Below, piece by piece: positions 41,916 through 50,966 of a DNA stretch of 64,000 bases. The notes under the pieces are model-generated. The model was not told where the DNA came from and ran no database searches. It saw only the letters and a program-made list of their open reading frames with translations. This stretch comes from Alg239-R122 sp041746135 (GTDB taxonomy: Bacteria; Pseudomonadota; Alphaproteobacteria; Sphingomonadales; Sphingomonadaceae): NCBI GenBank assembly GCA_041746135.1, contig JBGTHQ010000019.1:40261-104260 (forward strand), read 5' to 3'. Made by a program: the position numbers and the translations under genes. Position 1 is the first letter of the stretch. Every line of letters starts with the position of its first letter.

Positions 41916-43355
41916 ATGCCTGCACACCGCGATATCTATCATCCTTTTGCACGTTTATGGGCGCCGGTGTTTCTGGCTCTGGCGCTTTTGCTCTTTTCCG
42001 CCGGTGCCGCGCAGGCGCAGATCGAATTGCTGTCCGCCGATGCCGCGCCCGAAACCCCGACCGATCCCGAACCGGTAATCGAAGCCCCCGATACCGCGCC
42101 GGACGATGCCAATATCGAAACGCGTATCGAGGGCATTTTTGCCGAGATACCGGCGCTGTCGAAAATAGGGGTTACCGCGCGAAGGGGCGTCGTCACGCTG
42201 TCAGGCGAAGTGCCCACGCTGGAAGACAGCAAGCGTGCAGAAGCGATTGCGGCCCGGGTCGCGGGCGTGGTCACCGTGGAAAGCAGCGTCGAACGCAATC
42301 TCGATGTCAGCCAGAACCTCGCTCCGGTGCTGGAGCGCATGAAGACTGGCGCGCGCGATCTGCTCAAAAGCCTGCCGCTGCTGGCGGTGGCGCTCGTCAT
42401 TATCGCGATTGCCTGGATATTGGGCGGCTTCCTGTCGCGGCGCACCAAATTCTGGCAGACGGTCGCGCCCAATATTTTTCTGGCCGAACTGTTCGCGGTC
42501 GGTTTCCGCTTTATCTTCCTGTTGATCGGCATGTTCGTCGCGCTCGACGTGCTGGGTGCGACCGCGGTGATGGGGGCGCTGCTGGGCAGTGCCGGCGTGA
42601 TTGGTCTCGCGATCGGCTTTGCCGTGCGTGATACGATCGAGAATTACGTGTCCTCGATCATGCTGTCGATCCGCCAGCCGTTTCGCGCCAACGACCATGT
42701 CCTGATCGGCCAGAACGAGGGCCGGATTATCCGCCTGACCAGCCGCGCGACCATATTGATGACGCTCGACGGCAACCATCTGCGCATTCCCAACTCGACC
42801 GTCTACAAGGCCGAGATACTGAATTATACGCGCAATCCCGAGCGGCGGTTCGAATTTGAAATGGGGATCGATGCCGATGACGATCCCGCCGACGCGATTG
42901 CCACCGGTTTGGCCGCGCTCAAAGACATGCCGTTCGTGCTGGACGAGCCCAAGGCCACGGCGCGGATCGAACAGGTCGGCGACTCAAATATCGTCATCAA
43001 GTTCCTCGGTTGGGTCGACCAGCGCGAGGCCGATTTCTACAAGGCGCGCAGCGCGGGCATCCGCGTGGTGAAGAACGTGCTGGAGGATGCCGGGTTCGGG
43101 CTGCCCGAACCGATCTACCGGCTGCGTTTCGACGGGCGCAGCGATCCGCTGGAAATCGCGCGGTCTTCGCGGCATGAGACCGAAGAGACAAAGACTGCGC
43201 AGTCATCGCAAAAAGCCAGCGCCAAGCCCGCGAAAAAGATTGCGAGTGCAGACATGGATGTCAGCAAGGATGACGATATCGAACAAAAGGTAGCGGAGGA
43301 ACGTGCGCAATCGGGCGAAAAGGATATTCTCGATAGCGACAGCCCGATCGAATAG
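41916..43355 (+). CDS. BON-domain MscS-type mechanosensitive channel
   Basis: Predicted 479 aa. A signal/anchor at about 14-34, then a BON domain in the periplasm (about 70-130: 'RRGVVTLSGEVPTLEDSKRAE'), three membrane helices (about 150-240), and the MscS pore helix 'GAAGVIGLAIGFAVRDTIENYVSS' type (here 'GVIGLAIGFAVRD'). The beta domain follows ('NHLRIPNSTVYKAEILNY'). The C-terminus is a long charged disordered tail. It releases solutes on osmotic downshock; the BON domain may tether it to membrane or peptidoglycan. Confidence 0.9.
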   Translation: MPAHRDIYHPFARLWAPVFLALALLLFSAGAAQAQIELLSADAAPETPTDPEPVIEAPDTAPDDANIETRIEGIFAEIPALSKIGVTARRGVVTLSGEVPTLEDSKRAEAIAARVAGVVTVESSVERNLDVSQNLAPVLERMKTGARDLLKSLPLLAVALVIIAIAWILGGFLSRRTKFWQTVAPNIFLAELFAVGFRFIFLLIGMFVALDVLGATAVMGALLGSAGVIGLAIGFAVRDTIENYVSSIMLSIRQPFRANDHVLIGQNEGRIIRLTSRATILMTLDGNHLRIPNSTVYKAEILNYTRNPERRFEFEMGIDADDDPADAIATGLAALKDMPFVLDEPKATARIEQVGDSNIVIKFLGWVDQREADFYKARSAGIRVVKNVLEDAGFGLPEPIYRLRFDGRSDPLEIARSSRHETEETKTAQSSQKASAKPAKKIASADMDVSKDDDIEQKVAEERAQSGEKDILDSDSPIE

Positions 43356-43382
43356 GCGGCGATCGCTTCTATATCGCCACTA

Positions 43383-44543
43383 TTATGCCAGCTCTTCGGC
43401 CAGCCGTTCCATGAAGGCCGCGCCGCGCGCGAACTGGTCGATCAGGATATATTCGTCCGGCTGGTGCGCCTGTTCGATCGATCCGGGGCCGCAGACGACG
43501 GTGGGAAAGCCCGCTTGCTGGAACTGCCCGGCTTCGGTGGCATAGGAAACCGCGCCGGCGGGCGCATTGTCGCCGGTCAGCTTGCGCACGAACGCTTCTG
43601 CCTGCTCGCTGCCATGCGACGTGAGCGGCGGGGCATTCGACATTTGCGTGATGGTCACGCCGCAATCGCGAAATGCTTCTTTCAGCTGCGCATCGAGCGC
43701 GGCGACCTTGGCTTTGAACGGCGCGAGAATCGCGACCGGATCGTCGCCGGGCGGACAGCGCAAGTCGAACACGAACTGCGCCCCCCGCGCAAGGATATTG
43801 GAGGCGGTTCCGCCCTGCATGGTGCCGATGGTCAGCGTTGCATGCGGCGGCACGAACGGGGAAGAAGGGTCGGCATTCTCCCATAAATTGCGCGCCAGTT
43901 CGGTCAGATCGTGCATCAGGTCGGCGGCGATCATATTGGCCGATATGCCCAGATGCGTGAGGCTGCTATGCACCTCGTGGCCCCGCACATCGACCCGGTG
44001 CACGGTTATGCCCTTGTGGCCGGTCACGACTTTCATCGATGTCGGTTCGCCGATAATGGCGAGCGCGGGGGCGGGCAGATTTTTGGCGATCTCGGCAATC
44101 ATGTCCGGCGCGCCGAGACAGCCGATTTCCTCGTCATAGCTGAAGGCCAGATGCACCGGACGACTGCCATCCTTGAACAGCGGCACGGCGGCCAGCGCGA
44201 GCGCGATAAACCCTTTCATGTCGCACGTCCCGCGCCCGAAATATTTGTCGCCGCGTTCCTGAAGCGCAAACGGATCGCTCGACCAGTCCTGCCCGTCGAC
44301 CGGCACCACGTCGCTATGGCCCGACAAGATCACGCCGCCCGCGACATCCGGACCGACGCTGGCATAGAGATTGGCCTTGCTCGCATCGGCATTGGTCACG
44401 CGGGTGGAAGTGACGGCGTGCTGCGCCAGATACGCCTCCACCCACGCGATCAGATCGAGATTGCTGTTGCGCGACGTGGTGTCAAAGGCGATCAGCGTTT
44501 CGAGGATCGCCCGCGCGGCGACATGGAGCGCGCTTTCTGTCAC
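43383..44543 (-). CDS. argE: Acetylornithine deacetylase-like M20 peptidase
   Basis: Predicted 386 aa from GTG 44543, which overlaps the DUF885 stop by 4 bases (GTGA). A longer ATG form at 44561 would overlap by 22. M20 metal sites: 'SGHSDVVPVDG', 'GTCDMKGF', 'DEEIGCLGA' and 'EPTSMKVVTGHKG'. ArgE removes the acetyl group from N-acetylornithine in arginine synthesis; 'ATEAGQFQQAG' fits ArgE rather than DapE. It is encoded with a DUF885 peptidase, so a broader amidase role is possible. Confidence 0.85.
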   Translation of the reverse strand: MTESALHVAARAILETLIAFDTTSRNSNLDLIAWVEAYLAQHAVTSTRVTNADASKANLYASVGPDVAGGVILSGHSDVVPVDGQDWSSDPFALQERGDKYFGRGTCDMKGFIALALAAVPLFKDGSRPVHLAFSYDEEIGCLGAPDMIAEIAKNLPAPALAIIGEPTSMKVVTGHKGITVHRVDVRGHEVHSSLTHLGISANMIAADLMHDLTELARNLWENADPSSPFVPPHATLTIGTMQGGTASNILARGAQFVFDLRCPPGDDPVAILAPFKAKVAALDAQLKEAFRDCGVTITQMSNAPPLTSHGSEQAEAFVRKLTGDNAPAGAVSYATEAGQFQQAGFPTVVCGPGSIEQAHQPDEYILIDQFARGAAFMERLAEELA

Positions 44544-46387
44544 CCCTTGCTGGCAATCCACGCGTCGATTTTCTCTTCCAGTATAGCCATGGGCAGCGCG
44601 CCGGTATTGAGAACCTCGTCGTGAAATTCGCGCACGTCGAACCGGTCGCCCAGCTGCGCCTCTGCCTTGGCCTTCAGCCGCTGAATCGTTAGCGCGCCGA
44701 TTTTGTAGGCCAGCGCCTGCGATGGAATGGCGATATAACGCTCGACCTCGGACGTGGCATCGGTTTCGCCCATCGAGCTGTTATCGAGCATGTACTGGAT
44801 CGCCTGTTCGCGGGTCCAACTCTTGCTGTGCAGGCCGGTATCGACCACCAGCCGCATCGCGCGCAGCATTTCGTCGTCATAATGGCCGAAGCGCTGGTAC
44901 GGATCGGTATAGAGCCCCATCGGGAAACCCAGTTTCTCGGAATAAAGCGCCCAGCCTTCGACATAGGCGGTGTTGCCGCCATAACGCATGAAATTGGGCA
45001 GCGCCTCGTTTTCCTGCGCCAGCGAAATCTGGAAATGGTGGCCCGGTGCGCCTTCGTGCAGGTAGAGCGTGGTCATGCCGGAAACGTTGCGCGAGGGCAG
45101 ATCGTACGCGTTGAAATAGAATATGCCGGGACGCGAACCGTCGGCGGTGCCGCTGCTGTACGAACCGCCTGCCTGGAATTTTTCGATCGTCTCGTCATAG
45201 GGTTTGATCTCGAGCGGCGATTCGGGCAGCACCTTGAACTGGCTGGCGATTTTCGCATCGACGGTTTTGCCGATGGCGTAAAACCCTTGCGTCAGCGCAG
45301 CGCGCGAGGCCGGCTGGAATTTGGGATCGGTGCGCAGGTAGGTAAAGAATTCCTGCAATGTGCCCGTGAAACCGACCTCTTTCTTGATCGCTTCCATCTC
45401 GCCCTTGATCCGCGCCACCTCGCTGAGCCCCAGCGCATGCACGTCCGCGGCTTTGAGCGGCAGCGTGGTGGTGCTTTCGATCATATAGTCGTACAGCTTC
45501 GCGCCGCCCTTCATATAGGACAGGCCCGCGCCCTCGCGCGCCGCCGGCAGATATTCGTTCTGCAGGAAATCGCGCAGCCGTTGGTGCGCGGGATAGATTT
45601 CCTGGGCGATCATCTCGCGATATTCGCGCGCCAGTTCGGCCTTTTGCATCTTGGTGAAACTGTCTGGAAATTGCAGGATCGGGCCGTAAAATGCCGATTG
45701 CTCGACGCTCTGGGCCAGCTGGTTGTCGAGCTGTTCGACCATGTTGCGGGTGGTCAGCTTGGTTTCGACCACACCGCTCGCCATGCCTTGCCGGAAACGC
45801 GCGATGCTGCGGTCGATATTGACGATATAGCCTTTGTGGCGTTTCAGGTTGTTCCGGTAATCGGCCAACGTGTTGAACGGCGCCGCTCCCTTGCCGCTGG
45901 CGAAAGTCGGATAGAATGTGTGCAGCGCATAGAAATGGTTGAACGGGCGCACTTTGGTGAGCGGCAATATCTCGTCCGACAGGCTTTGGACTGTGTCATT
46001 GGTATCGCGCTTGAACACATCATAGGCGATCGCGTCGACGCGGTTCAGCTGGCTGCGCTCGATGGCGGCGAGCGCAGCCAGATCGTTTTGCGCCGCGGCG
46101 CGTTCGGCATCGTAATAGGCGTCGGTAATGCCGTCGCCAAACTGGTCGGCATAGCGCATGTCGCCGCGGAACAGCGCGCTCAGCGGATTGCGTTTCAGGC
46201 TGGCTTCATCGCTGGCGGCGAACAGCGCGTGCAGTTTCTCGCTCTCGCTTTGACCCTGCGCCGGGACGGCCATGTCGTCGCCCGCACGCGCCGATGCCGC
46301 GCCCGTGGCCATGCCGCTATCGGTGGCGGCACAGGCGGTGAGAAAAACGGTACAGGCCGAGGCCAGCAGGAGAGCGCGAATTTTCAT
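44540..46387 (-). CDS. DUF885 metallopeptidase-like lipoprotein
   Basis: Predicted 615 aa. The signal peptide ends in a lipobox ('FLTAC', Cys19), so it is likely a lipoprotein in the periplasm or outer membrane. The DUF885 core carries the zinc motif 'LHEGAPGHHFQ' and the downstream 'EGWALYSEKLG' glutamate region. Family members are large helical peptidases, several secreted and of unknown substrate. It overlaps the argE-like gene. Confidence 0.9.
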   Translation of the reverse strand: MKIRALLLASACTVFLTACAATDSGMATGAASARAGDDMAVPAQGQSESEKLHALFAASDEASLKRNPLSALFRGDMRYADQFGDGITDAYYDAERAAAQNDLAALAAIERSQLNRVDAIAYDVFKRDTNDTVQSLSDEILPLTKVRPFNHFYALHTFYPTFASGKGAAPFNTLADYRNNLKRHKGYIVNIDRSIARFRQGMASGVVETKLTTRNMVEQLDNQLAQSVEQSAFYGPILQFPDSFTKMQKAELAREYREMIAQEIYPAHQRLRDFLQNEYLPAAREGAGLSYMKGGAKLYDYMIESTTTLPLKAADVHALGLSEVARIKGEMEAIKKEVGFTGTLQEFFTYLRTDPKFQPASRAALTQGFYAIGKTVDAKIASQFKVLPESPLEIKPYDETIEKFQAGGSYSSGTADGSRPGIFYFNAYDLPSRNVSGMTTLYLHEGAPGHHFQISLAQENEALPNFMRYGGNTAYVEGWALYSEKLGFPMGLYTDPYQRFGHYDDEMLRAMRLVVDTGLHSKSWTREQAIQYMLDNSSMGETDATSEVERYIAIPSQALAYKIGALTIQRLKAKAEAQLGDRFDVREFHDEVLNTGALPMAILEEKIDAWIASKG

Positions 46388-46497
46388 GGGATATGGGTCC
46401 TTTGCAATGTGTGCCGCGCCCTAGCATGCGCGCATGCCGGCGCGCAATTCCCAAACGGCTGAATCGCAAACGGTTTCGGCAAAAACCTAAGATTACG

Positions 46498-47277
46498 TCA
46501 GGCGCCGCTCTCGTCCGACCATCCGGCAGGCCGCAATTGCCGCTGATGATCGCCAAATTCGCGTTCGTCGGCATCGACACCGCGCCAGTACAGCTTGCCC
46601 ACGGCCTGCGGCTTGCCGACGTCGACCTCGCTGCGCAGGCGGGCAAATTTCTGGCCCTGTTCGTTTTCCAGCGCAATCTGGTCGGCATCGAAATAGTCGG
46701 TCGCCATCTCGAGCGAGAAATCGTCGATATAATAGCGCGGGATGGGGATGACCGCGCTGATGATATCGCCCTTGCGCACGCGCACGCGCGCATTGGGGCG
46801 GGTGATTTTCAGGTTGAACGTGAAATCGCGGCGCAGATTGTCGGTTTCCACCACGGCGAACAGGTTCGAAAGGCCGTCATGGAAATAATTGGGCGGGTCG
46901 AGCACGATCAGGTTGGTTCCGGGGGCGGTGCGAAAGCTGAACCGGTTCTGCACCGTCACGATCCCGCTGCCGAAATGCGAGGACACGACCTGCAGGTCGC
47001 TTTCGCTGGCGGCCTCGTCGATGCGTATGGTAGTATGGCGCGCATCGGCGCCGCCGGACCAGATCGCGCTCCACGTCACCATGCTTTTGAGCGCGAAGCC
47101 GTACTGGTTGCCGATCACGACGGGCAGGCAGTGAAAGCTGTGCCGGCCCAGCGTCTCGCGCTGGCTTTGCCCGCGCAGCGGTTCGACCATCTGCGCGATG
47201 CGATCCTGGAACGCGGGATGGTCGGCCAGGCACACTATCTTGTTGTGCGGGATCAAATGGTCGGGATCGTTGATCAT
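46498..47277 (-). CDS. DUF6065-like protein
   Basis: Predicted 259 aa, beta-rich, without signal peptide. Stretches such as 'GSGIVTVQNRFSFRTAPG', 'NLIVLDPPNYFHDG' and 'DFTFNLKITRPNARVRVRKGDIIS' (cited in part) resemble the DUF6065 family, which has no known function. Only 13 bases separate it from the amidohydrolase gene upstream, so they share a transcript. Family assignment is from memory of the pattern and moderate. Confidence 0.55.
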   Translation of the reverse strand: MINDPDHLIPHNKIVCLADHPAFQDRIAQMVEPLRGQSQRETLGRHSFHCLPVVIGNQYGFALKSMVTWSAIWSGGADARHTTIRIDEAASESDLQVVSSHFGSGIVTVQNRFSFRTAPGTNLIVLDPPNYFHDGLSNLFAVVETDNLRRDFTFNLKITRPNARVRVRKGDIISAVIPIPRYYIDDFSLEMATDYFDADQIALENEQGQKFARLRSEVDVGKPQAVGKLYWRGVDADEREFGDHQRQLRPAGWSDESGA

Positions 47278-47290
47278 GCCGCACGGCTCC

Positions 47291-48580
47291 CTATTCGATG
47301 ACGCGGCCGCGCACCATCACCCAGTCGACCTTTTCCAGCACGCGGATATCGTCCAGCGGATCGCCATCGACCGCGATCAGGTCGGCGCTATAGCCGGGCG
47401 CGATCCGGCCGACCTCGTTTTCCAGGTTCATCAGCCGGGCCGCCGCGGTGGTGGCGCTGGCCAGCGCTTCGCGGTTGCTCATGCCGATATATTGCCGCAT
47501 CAATGCGAATTCCTCGGCATTGCGGCCATGCGCGGTGACGCCGCTGTCGGTGCCGAACACAATGCCCACGCCCGCTTTGTGCATCGCGGTCGGCGCCTTG
47601 CCCAGCGCGTCGAGCGTGGCGCGGATCTTGTCCTCGACCGGCGCGGTGTAAATGCCTTTGCCCAGCCCTTCTTTGACGCCGACGAACGCGAGCAGCGTCG
47701 GCACACACACGGTGTCGGCGGCTTTCATCGCGCGGATCGATGCGTCGTCGGCAAAGGTGCAATGCTCGACCGAATCAATGCCCGCGCTCGACGCGCCCTC
47801 AATGCCGCGCGGCCCGTGCGCATGCGCGGCGACTTTCATGCCCAGCCCGTGTGCGGTCTCGACAATCGCTTTCATTTCGGCATTGCTGAAATGCTGGTCG
47901 AGCCCGCGCGCCTGCTGCGACAGCACACCGCCGGTGGCGGTGATCTTAATGAGGTCGGACCCGTTTTTCGACGCCTTGCGCACCTTCGCGGCGCATTCGT
48001 TGGCGCCGGTACAGGTAAACCCGCTCGACAGCAGGTCGTTGACCTCGGGCCGAAAGCCGGACACGTCGCCATGACCGCCGATGATCGCCAGCGCGGGGCC
48101 AGACGACTGGATGCGCGGGCCGGGAATATAGCCCTCCGCGGTGCCGCGGCGCAGCACGAACCCGACATCGGGCGCGCTGCCGACGTCGCGCACGGTGGTG
48201 AACCCGGCCAGCGCGGTGATGCGCGCGTTCTTGGCGCCCACGACCACGCCCCATGCGTCGGGCTCGGTCGCCTCTTTCCAGAAATCGCCGCCCGGATCGC
48301 CCGACAGGTGAACGTGCGTGTCGATCAGGCCGGGCAATACCGTCTTGCCGGACAGGTCGACGACATCGCCGCCGTCCGGCCGGTTCAGGCCGCGGGCGAT
48401 CGACACGATCTTGCCGTCGCGCACCGTGATAGTCGCCGGGCCGGTGCCGCCCGCATCGGCATCAGCGATCAGGTTGCCGGCCAGAATGACCTGATCCTGC
48501 GCCAGCGCCGGGACGCCTGCAATATTGGCGGCGATGAAAGTGGCGGTGGCAAGAGTAAAGGCGGTTTTGAACGTGCGCAT
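47291..48580 (-). CDS. Secreted imidazolonepropionase-like amidohydrolase
   Basis: Predicted 429 aa from the ATG at 48580 (another ATG is directly before it at 48583). A signal peptide runs to 'VPALAQ'. The metal sites are 'LIDTHVHLSGD', a Lys at 'DLIKITATGG', 'AHAHGPRGIEGA', 'SVEHCTF' and 'GTDSGV', the type used for imidazolonepropionase-like prolidases/carboxypeptidases of sphingomonads and caulobacters. It probably hydrolyses small peptides or cyclic amides in the periplasm. Forms a unit with the DUF6065-like gene. Confidence 0.88.
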   Translation of the reverse strand: MRTFKTAFTLATATFIAANIAGVPALAQDQVILAGNLIADADAGGTGPATITVRDGKIVSIARGLNRPDGGDVVDLSGKTVLPGLIDTHVHLSGDPGGDFWKEATEPDAWGVVVGAKNARITALAGFTTVRDVGSAPDVGFVLRRGTAEGYIPGPRIQSSGPALAIIGGHGDVSGFRPEVNDLLSSGFTCTGANECAAKVRKASKNGSDLIKITATGGVLSQQARGLDQHFSNAEMKAIVETAHGLGMKVAAHAHGPRGIEGASSAGIDSVEHCTFADDASIRAMKAADTVCVPTLLAFVGVKEGLGKGIYTAPVEDKIRATLDALGKAPTAMHKAGVGIVFGTDSGVTAHGRNAEEFALMRQYIGMSNREALASATTAAARLMNLENEVGRIAPGYSADLIAVDGDPLDDIRVLEKVDWVMVRGRVIE

Positions 48581-48744
48581 CATAGGGGGCTCCAGGGACA
48601 CCAGGGACAATAGCTGGCACCGTTATGCATGGATGGGATGCCAAGGGCAATCCGCGTCAATACTATGTGATACAAAAGCGCGTCTTGCGCCCGACCGGTT
48701 TCTGCCCCTAGATTGCCAGCCGTACCTATATCAAAGGATCGACC

Positions 48745-49293
48745 ATGTCCGCACCGCTGTCCCGCTATTCCAAAGGCGCCATCGCATTCCACTGGATCAT
48801 CGCCGCTCTGGTCATCACCAATTACGTGCTGGTGAAAATTGCCGAGGAAGTGGACAAGGCGGTAAAGGGCGATTTCATGGGGCCGCACAAGGCGATCGGT
48901 ATTACGGTACTGGTGCTGACCATCCTGCGCATCGTATGGCGGCTCACCCATACGCGTCCCGATGTAACGCGCGGGGTCAAGCCATGGGAAGCGCGGCTGG
49001 CCAAGACAGCGCATGCATTATTCTATATCCTGCTGATTGCAATTCCGCTGACCGGCTGGATGATGTCGTCGGCAGCGTCGGGCGGCGGTCCGGTGAGCTG
49101 GTTTGGGTTGTTCGACATACCCGGCCTGCCGCTGGCCAAGGACCGCAGCGCGGCGGGCACGCTGCACGAATTTCACGAGATTATGGGCAAGGCGATGTTC
49201 GTGCTGATCCTGTTGCACATTGCAGGCGCACTCAAGCACCAGTATTTCGACAAGGTGCCGGTGCTGGCAAAAATGGGGCTGGGCAGGAGCTGA
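48745..49293 (+). CDS. cybB: Cytochrome b561
   Basis: Predicted 182 aa, four membrane helices. The heme-ligand His residues lie in 'GAIAFHWIIAALVI', 'GPHKAIGITV', 'LHEFHEIMGKAMF' and 'LLHIAGALKH', as in E. coli CybB. It moves electrons at the inner membrane, often from ubiquinol or to superoxide. CAAAGGA precedes the ATG. Confidence 0.92.
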   Translation: MSAPLSRYSKGAIAFHWIIAALVITNYVLVKIAEEVDKAVKGDFMGPHKAIGITVLVLTILRIVWRLTHTRPDVTRGVKPWEARLAKTAHALFYILLIAIPLTGWMMSSAASGGGPVSWFGLFDIPGLPLAKDRSAAGTLHEFHEIMGKAMFVLILLHIAGALKHQYFDKVPVLAKMGLGRS

Positions 49294-49444
49294 TCCGGCC
49301 GGCATATTTGCGCCGAGCGCCAAGCCCCTCGAAATTTCTTTGCATATCGCAAATTATATTCGCTTTGGAGAGGCGATGCAAAACTATCTTGGCGCCTGTG
49401 CGAAAAGTAAATAATTTGTCCCGGCAACGTTGAAAGTCCTGCAG

Positions 49445-50218
49445 ATGATTGAATTTATCGCTTCGATCGATTTCGCCGCCCTTCTGCCCTTCATCCTTGT
49501 CGGCTTTTGTGCACAGCTGGTCGACGGCGCGCTGGGGATGGCCTTTGGTGTCATCACCAACACCATGCTGGTGGGCGTGCTGGGCGTGCCGCCGGCACAG
49601 GCATCGGCCAAAGTGCACGTGGTGGAAACCTTTACCACTGCGGTATCGGGGATCACGCACCTTATTCAGCGCAATATCGACTTCGGCCTGTTCATGCGGC
49701 TGGTCATTCCCGGCGTGATCGGCGGCGTGTCGGGCGCGTATCTGTTGACCAGCATCGACGGTGCGCTGATCAAGCCTTTCGTGCTGGTCTATCTGGCTGC
49801 CATCGGCATTTGGCTGTTGGTACGCGGGATTTTTTACCCTCCCAAGCTGCAAAAGCCCAAGGTGGTCGCACCGCTCGGCCTGATCGGCGGATTTCTCGAC
49901 GCGGCGGGCGGCGGGGGCTGGGGTCCGGTGGTGACCTCCAACCTGCTGTTACAGGGCGCCGAACCGCGCAAGGTGGTGGGTACAGTCAACAGCGCGGAAT
50001 TTTTCCTGACGCTCAGCATTTCCATTACGTTCATCACGCAGCTCGGCCTTGCCGATATTGCGGGGGCCACCCTGGGCCTGCTGATCGGCGGGGTGGCCGC
50101 GGCACCGTTGGGGGCCTTTTTTGCGCGAAAGTTTACGCCGAAGACGCTGCTGATACTGGTCGGTATCGTGTTGACTCTGACCAGCTGCTATTCGCTTTAC
50201 AGCTTCCTGACCAAATAA
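49445..50218 (+). CDS. TauE/SafE-family membrane transporter
   Basis: Predicted 257 aa from ATG 49445 (TTG 49430 is an alternative). About eight membrane helices in two similar halves: 'GFCAQLVDGALGMAFGVITNTML' and 'GLIGGFLDAAGGGGWGPVVTSNLL' (both cited in part) carry the Gly-rich repeat of PF01925. Members export sulfite, sulfoacetate or similar anions; the substrate here is not evident. The ribosome site is weak. Confidence 0.88.
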   Translation: MIEFIASIDFAALLPFILVGFCAQLVDGALGMAFGVITNTMLVGVLGVPPAQASAKVHVVETFTTAVSGITHLIQRNIDFGLFMRLVIPGVIGGVSGAYLLTSIDGALIKPFVLVYLAAIGIWLLVRGIFYPPKLQKPKVVAPLGLIGGFLDAAGGGGWGPVVTSNLLLQGAEPRKVVGTVNSAEFFLTLSISITFITQLGLADIAGATLGLLIGGVAAAPLGAFFARKFTPKTLLILVGIVLTLTSCYSLYSFLTK

Positions 50219-50232
50219 TTGCTGTCACGCGT

Positions 50233-50261
50233 GCTGCCATGCCCAATTGCGGGGCGGCAGC
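50233..50261. terminator. Hairpin between convergent genes
   Basis: GCTGCC...GGCAGC with an inner CCC/GGG stem lies between the convergent TauE and 91-aa membrane protein genes. Neither side has a clear T-run, so it may act as a weak terminator or only as a transcript-end hairpin. Confidence 0.35.
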
Positions 50262-50270
50262 GTGCCCGGA

Positions 50271-50546
50271 TCAGAGACGCCCGCTGAGCAGCATATAGGC
50301 GGCGACCGCGTTGAAGCCGGTATAGCCGCCATAGACGCCGACCGCGAGCAGCGATCCCATATTGGCGAAGAACAAGGCACCCAGCAACACCGCGAATTCG
50401 AGCGCATAGCCGCCCCAGTTGCCGACGCTCTTACCCATGCTGGCGCGCATGTGCTGCACCAGCGGGTGGCGGCTTTCCATGGTTGCTTTTTGCATCGCGA
50501 AATTGGCAATGCCGCACAGGAAGATGATGAATATCGCAGCGGTCAT
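50271..50546 (-). CDS. Small membrane protein
   Basis: Predicted 91 aa from ATG 50546, with about three hydrophobic segments: 2-20, 48-68 and 72-88. Conserved-looking 'HPLVQHMRASMGKSVGNWGGYALEF' (cited in part) is not a family I can name. GGAG directly before the ATG is too close for a usual ribosome site; the mRNA may begin near the start codon (TATTTT is 8-9 bases upstream). Function unknown. Confidence 0.6.
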   Translation of the reverse strand: MTAAIFIIFLCGIANFAMQKATMESRHPLVQHMRASMGKSVGNWGGYALEFAVLLGALFFANMGSLLAVGVYGGYTGFNAVAAYMLLSGRL

Positions 50547-50642
50547 GCTCCTAAAATAGGAACGATGCTCCGCCGCGTCTATATGCACGCGGTCCCCAGG
50601 TGCTATTACCGCCCCTGACAGCATGCGTAATGGCCGATCGAT

Positions 50643-50915
50643 TCAGCCGGCGTCGGGCACGCTTTTCAGGCCGGACCCGTTCAGCTCCGGAATATCGGGC
50701 GCGGCGTTCAGGTTCGGTGCGCCGCGGCCCATGCTCCAGTTTTTCTGCATCCGCACCTTGGGATTGGGCGCGCACCATATCTCGCCGCTGGCGTCGATCG
50801 CGGTGACCCACAGAAGATTATGCTCGGGCCCGTAATCGATCACGCCAAAGGCAAGACCTTCGCCCCGGTCGATGACGGTCACGGGAATAGGGGGGTTAAG
50901 CTGCGTAAAAGCCAT
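50643..50915 (-). CDS. Conserved hypothetical protein
   Basis: Predicted 90 aa with AGGAGAAA upstream of the ATG. The pattern 'GEGLAFGVIDYGPEHNLLWVTAIDASGEIWCAPNPKVR' (cited in part) suggests a small beta domain with a conserved W-C pair, then a disordered end. No family recognised. It lies 51 bases after the fumarase gene on the same strand and may be its downstream cistron. Confidence 0.65.
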   Translation of the reverse strand: MAFTQLNPPIPVTVIDRGEGLAFGVIDYGPEHNLLWVTAIDASGEIWCAPNPKVRMQKNWSMGRGAPNLNAAPDIPELNGSGLKSVPDAG

Positions 50916-50966
50916 GATATTTCTCCTGTCATACAGCGCAACGCCGCGACAAGAAAAAAGGTTGCG

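Noticed and set aside
43369..43884. 171-aa frame overlapping the argE-like gene
   Set aside because: Out-of-frame shadow of a gene with clear M20 metal-binding motifs.
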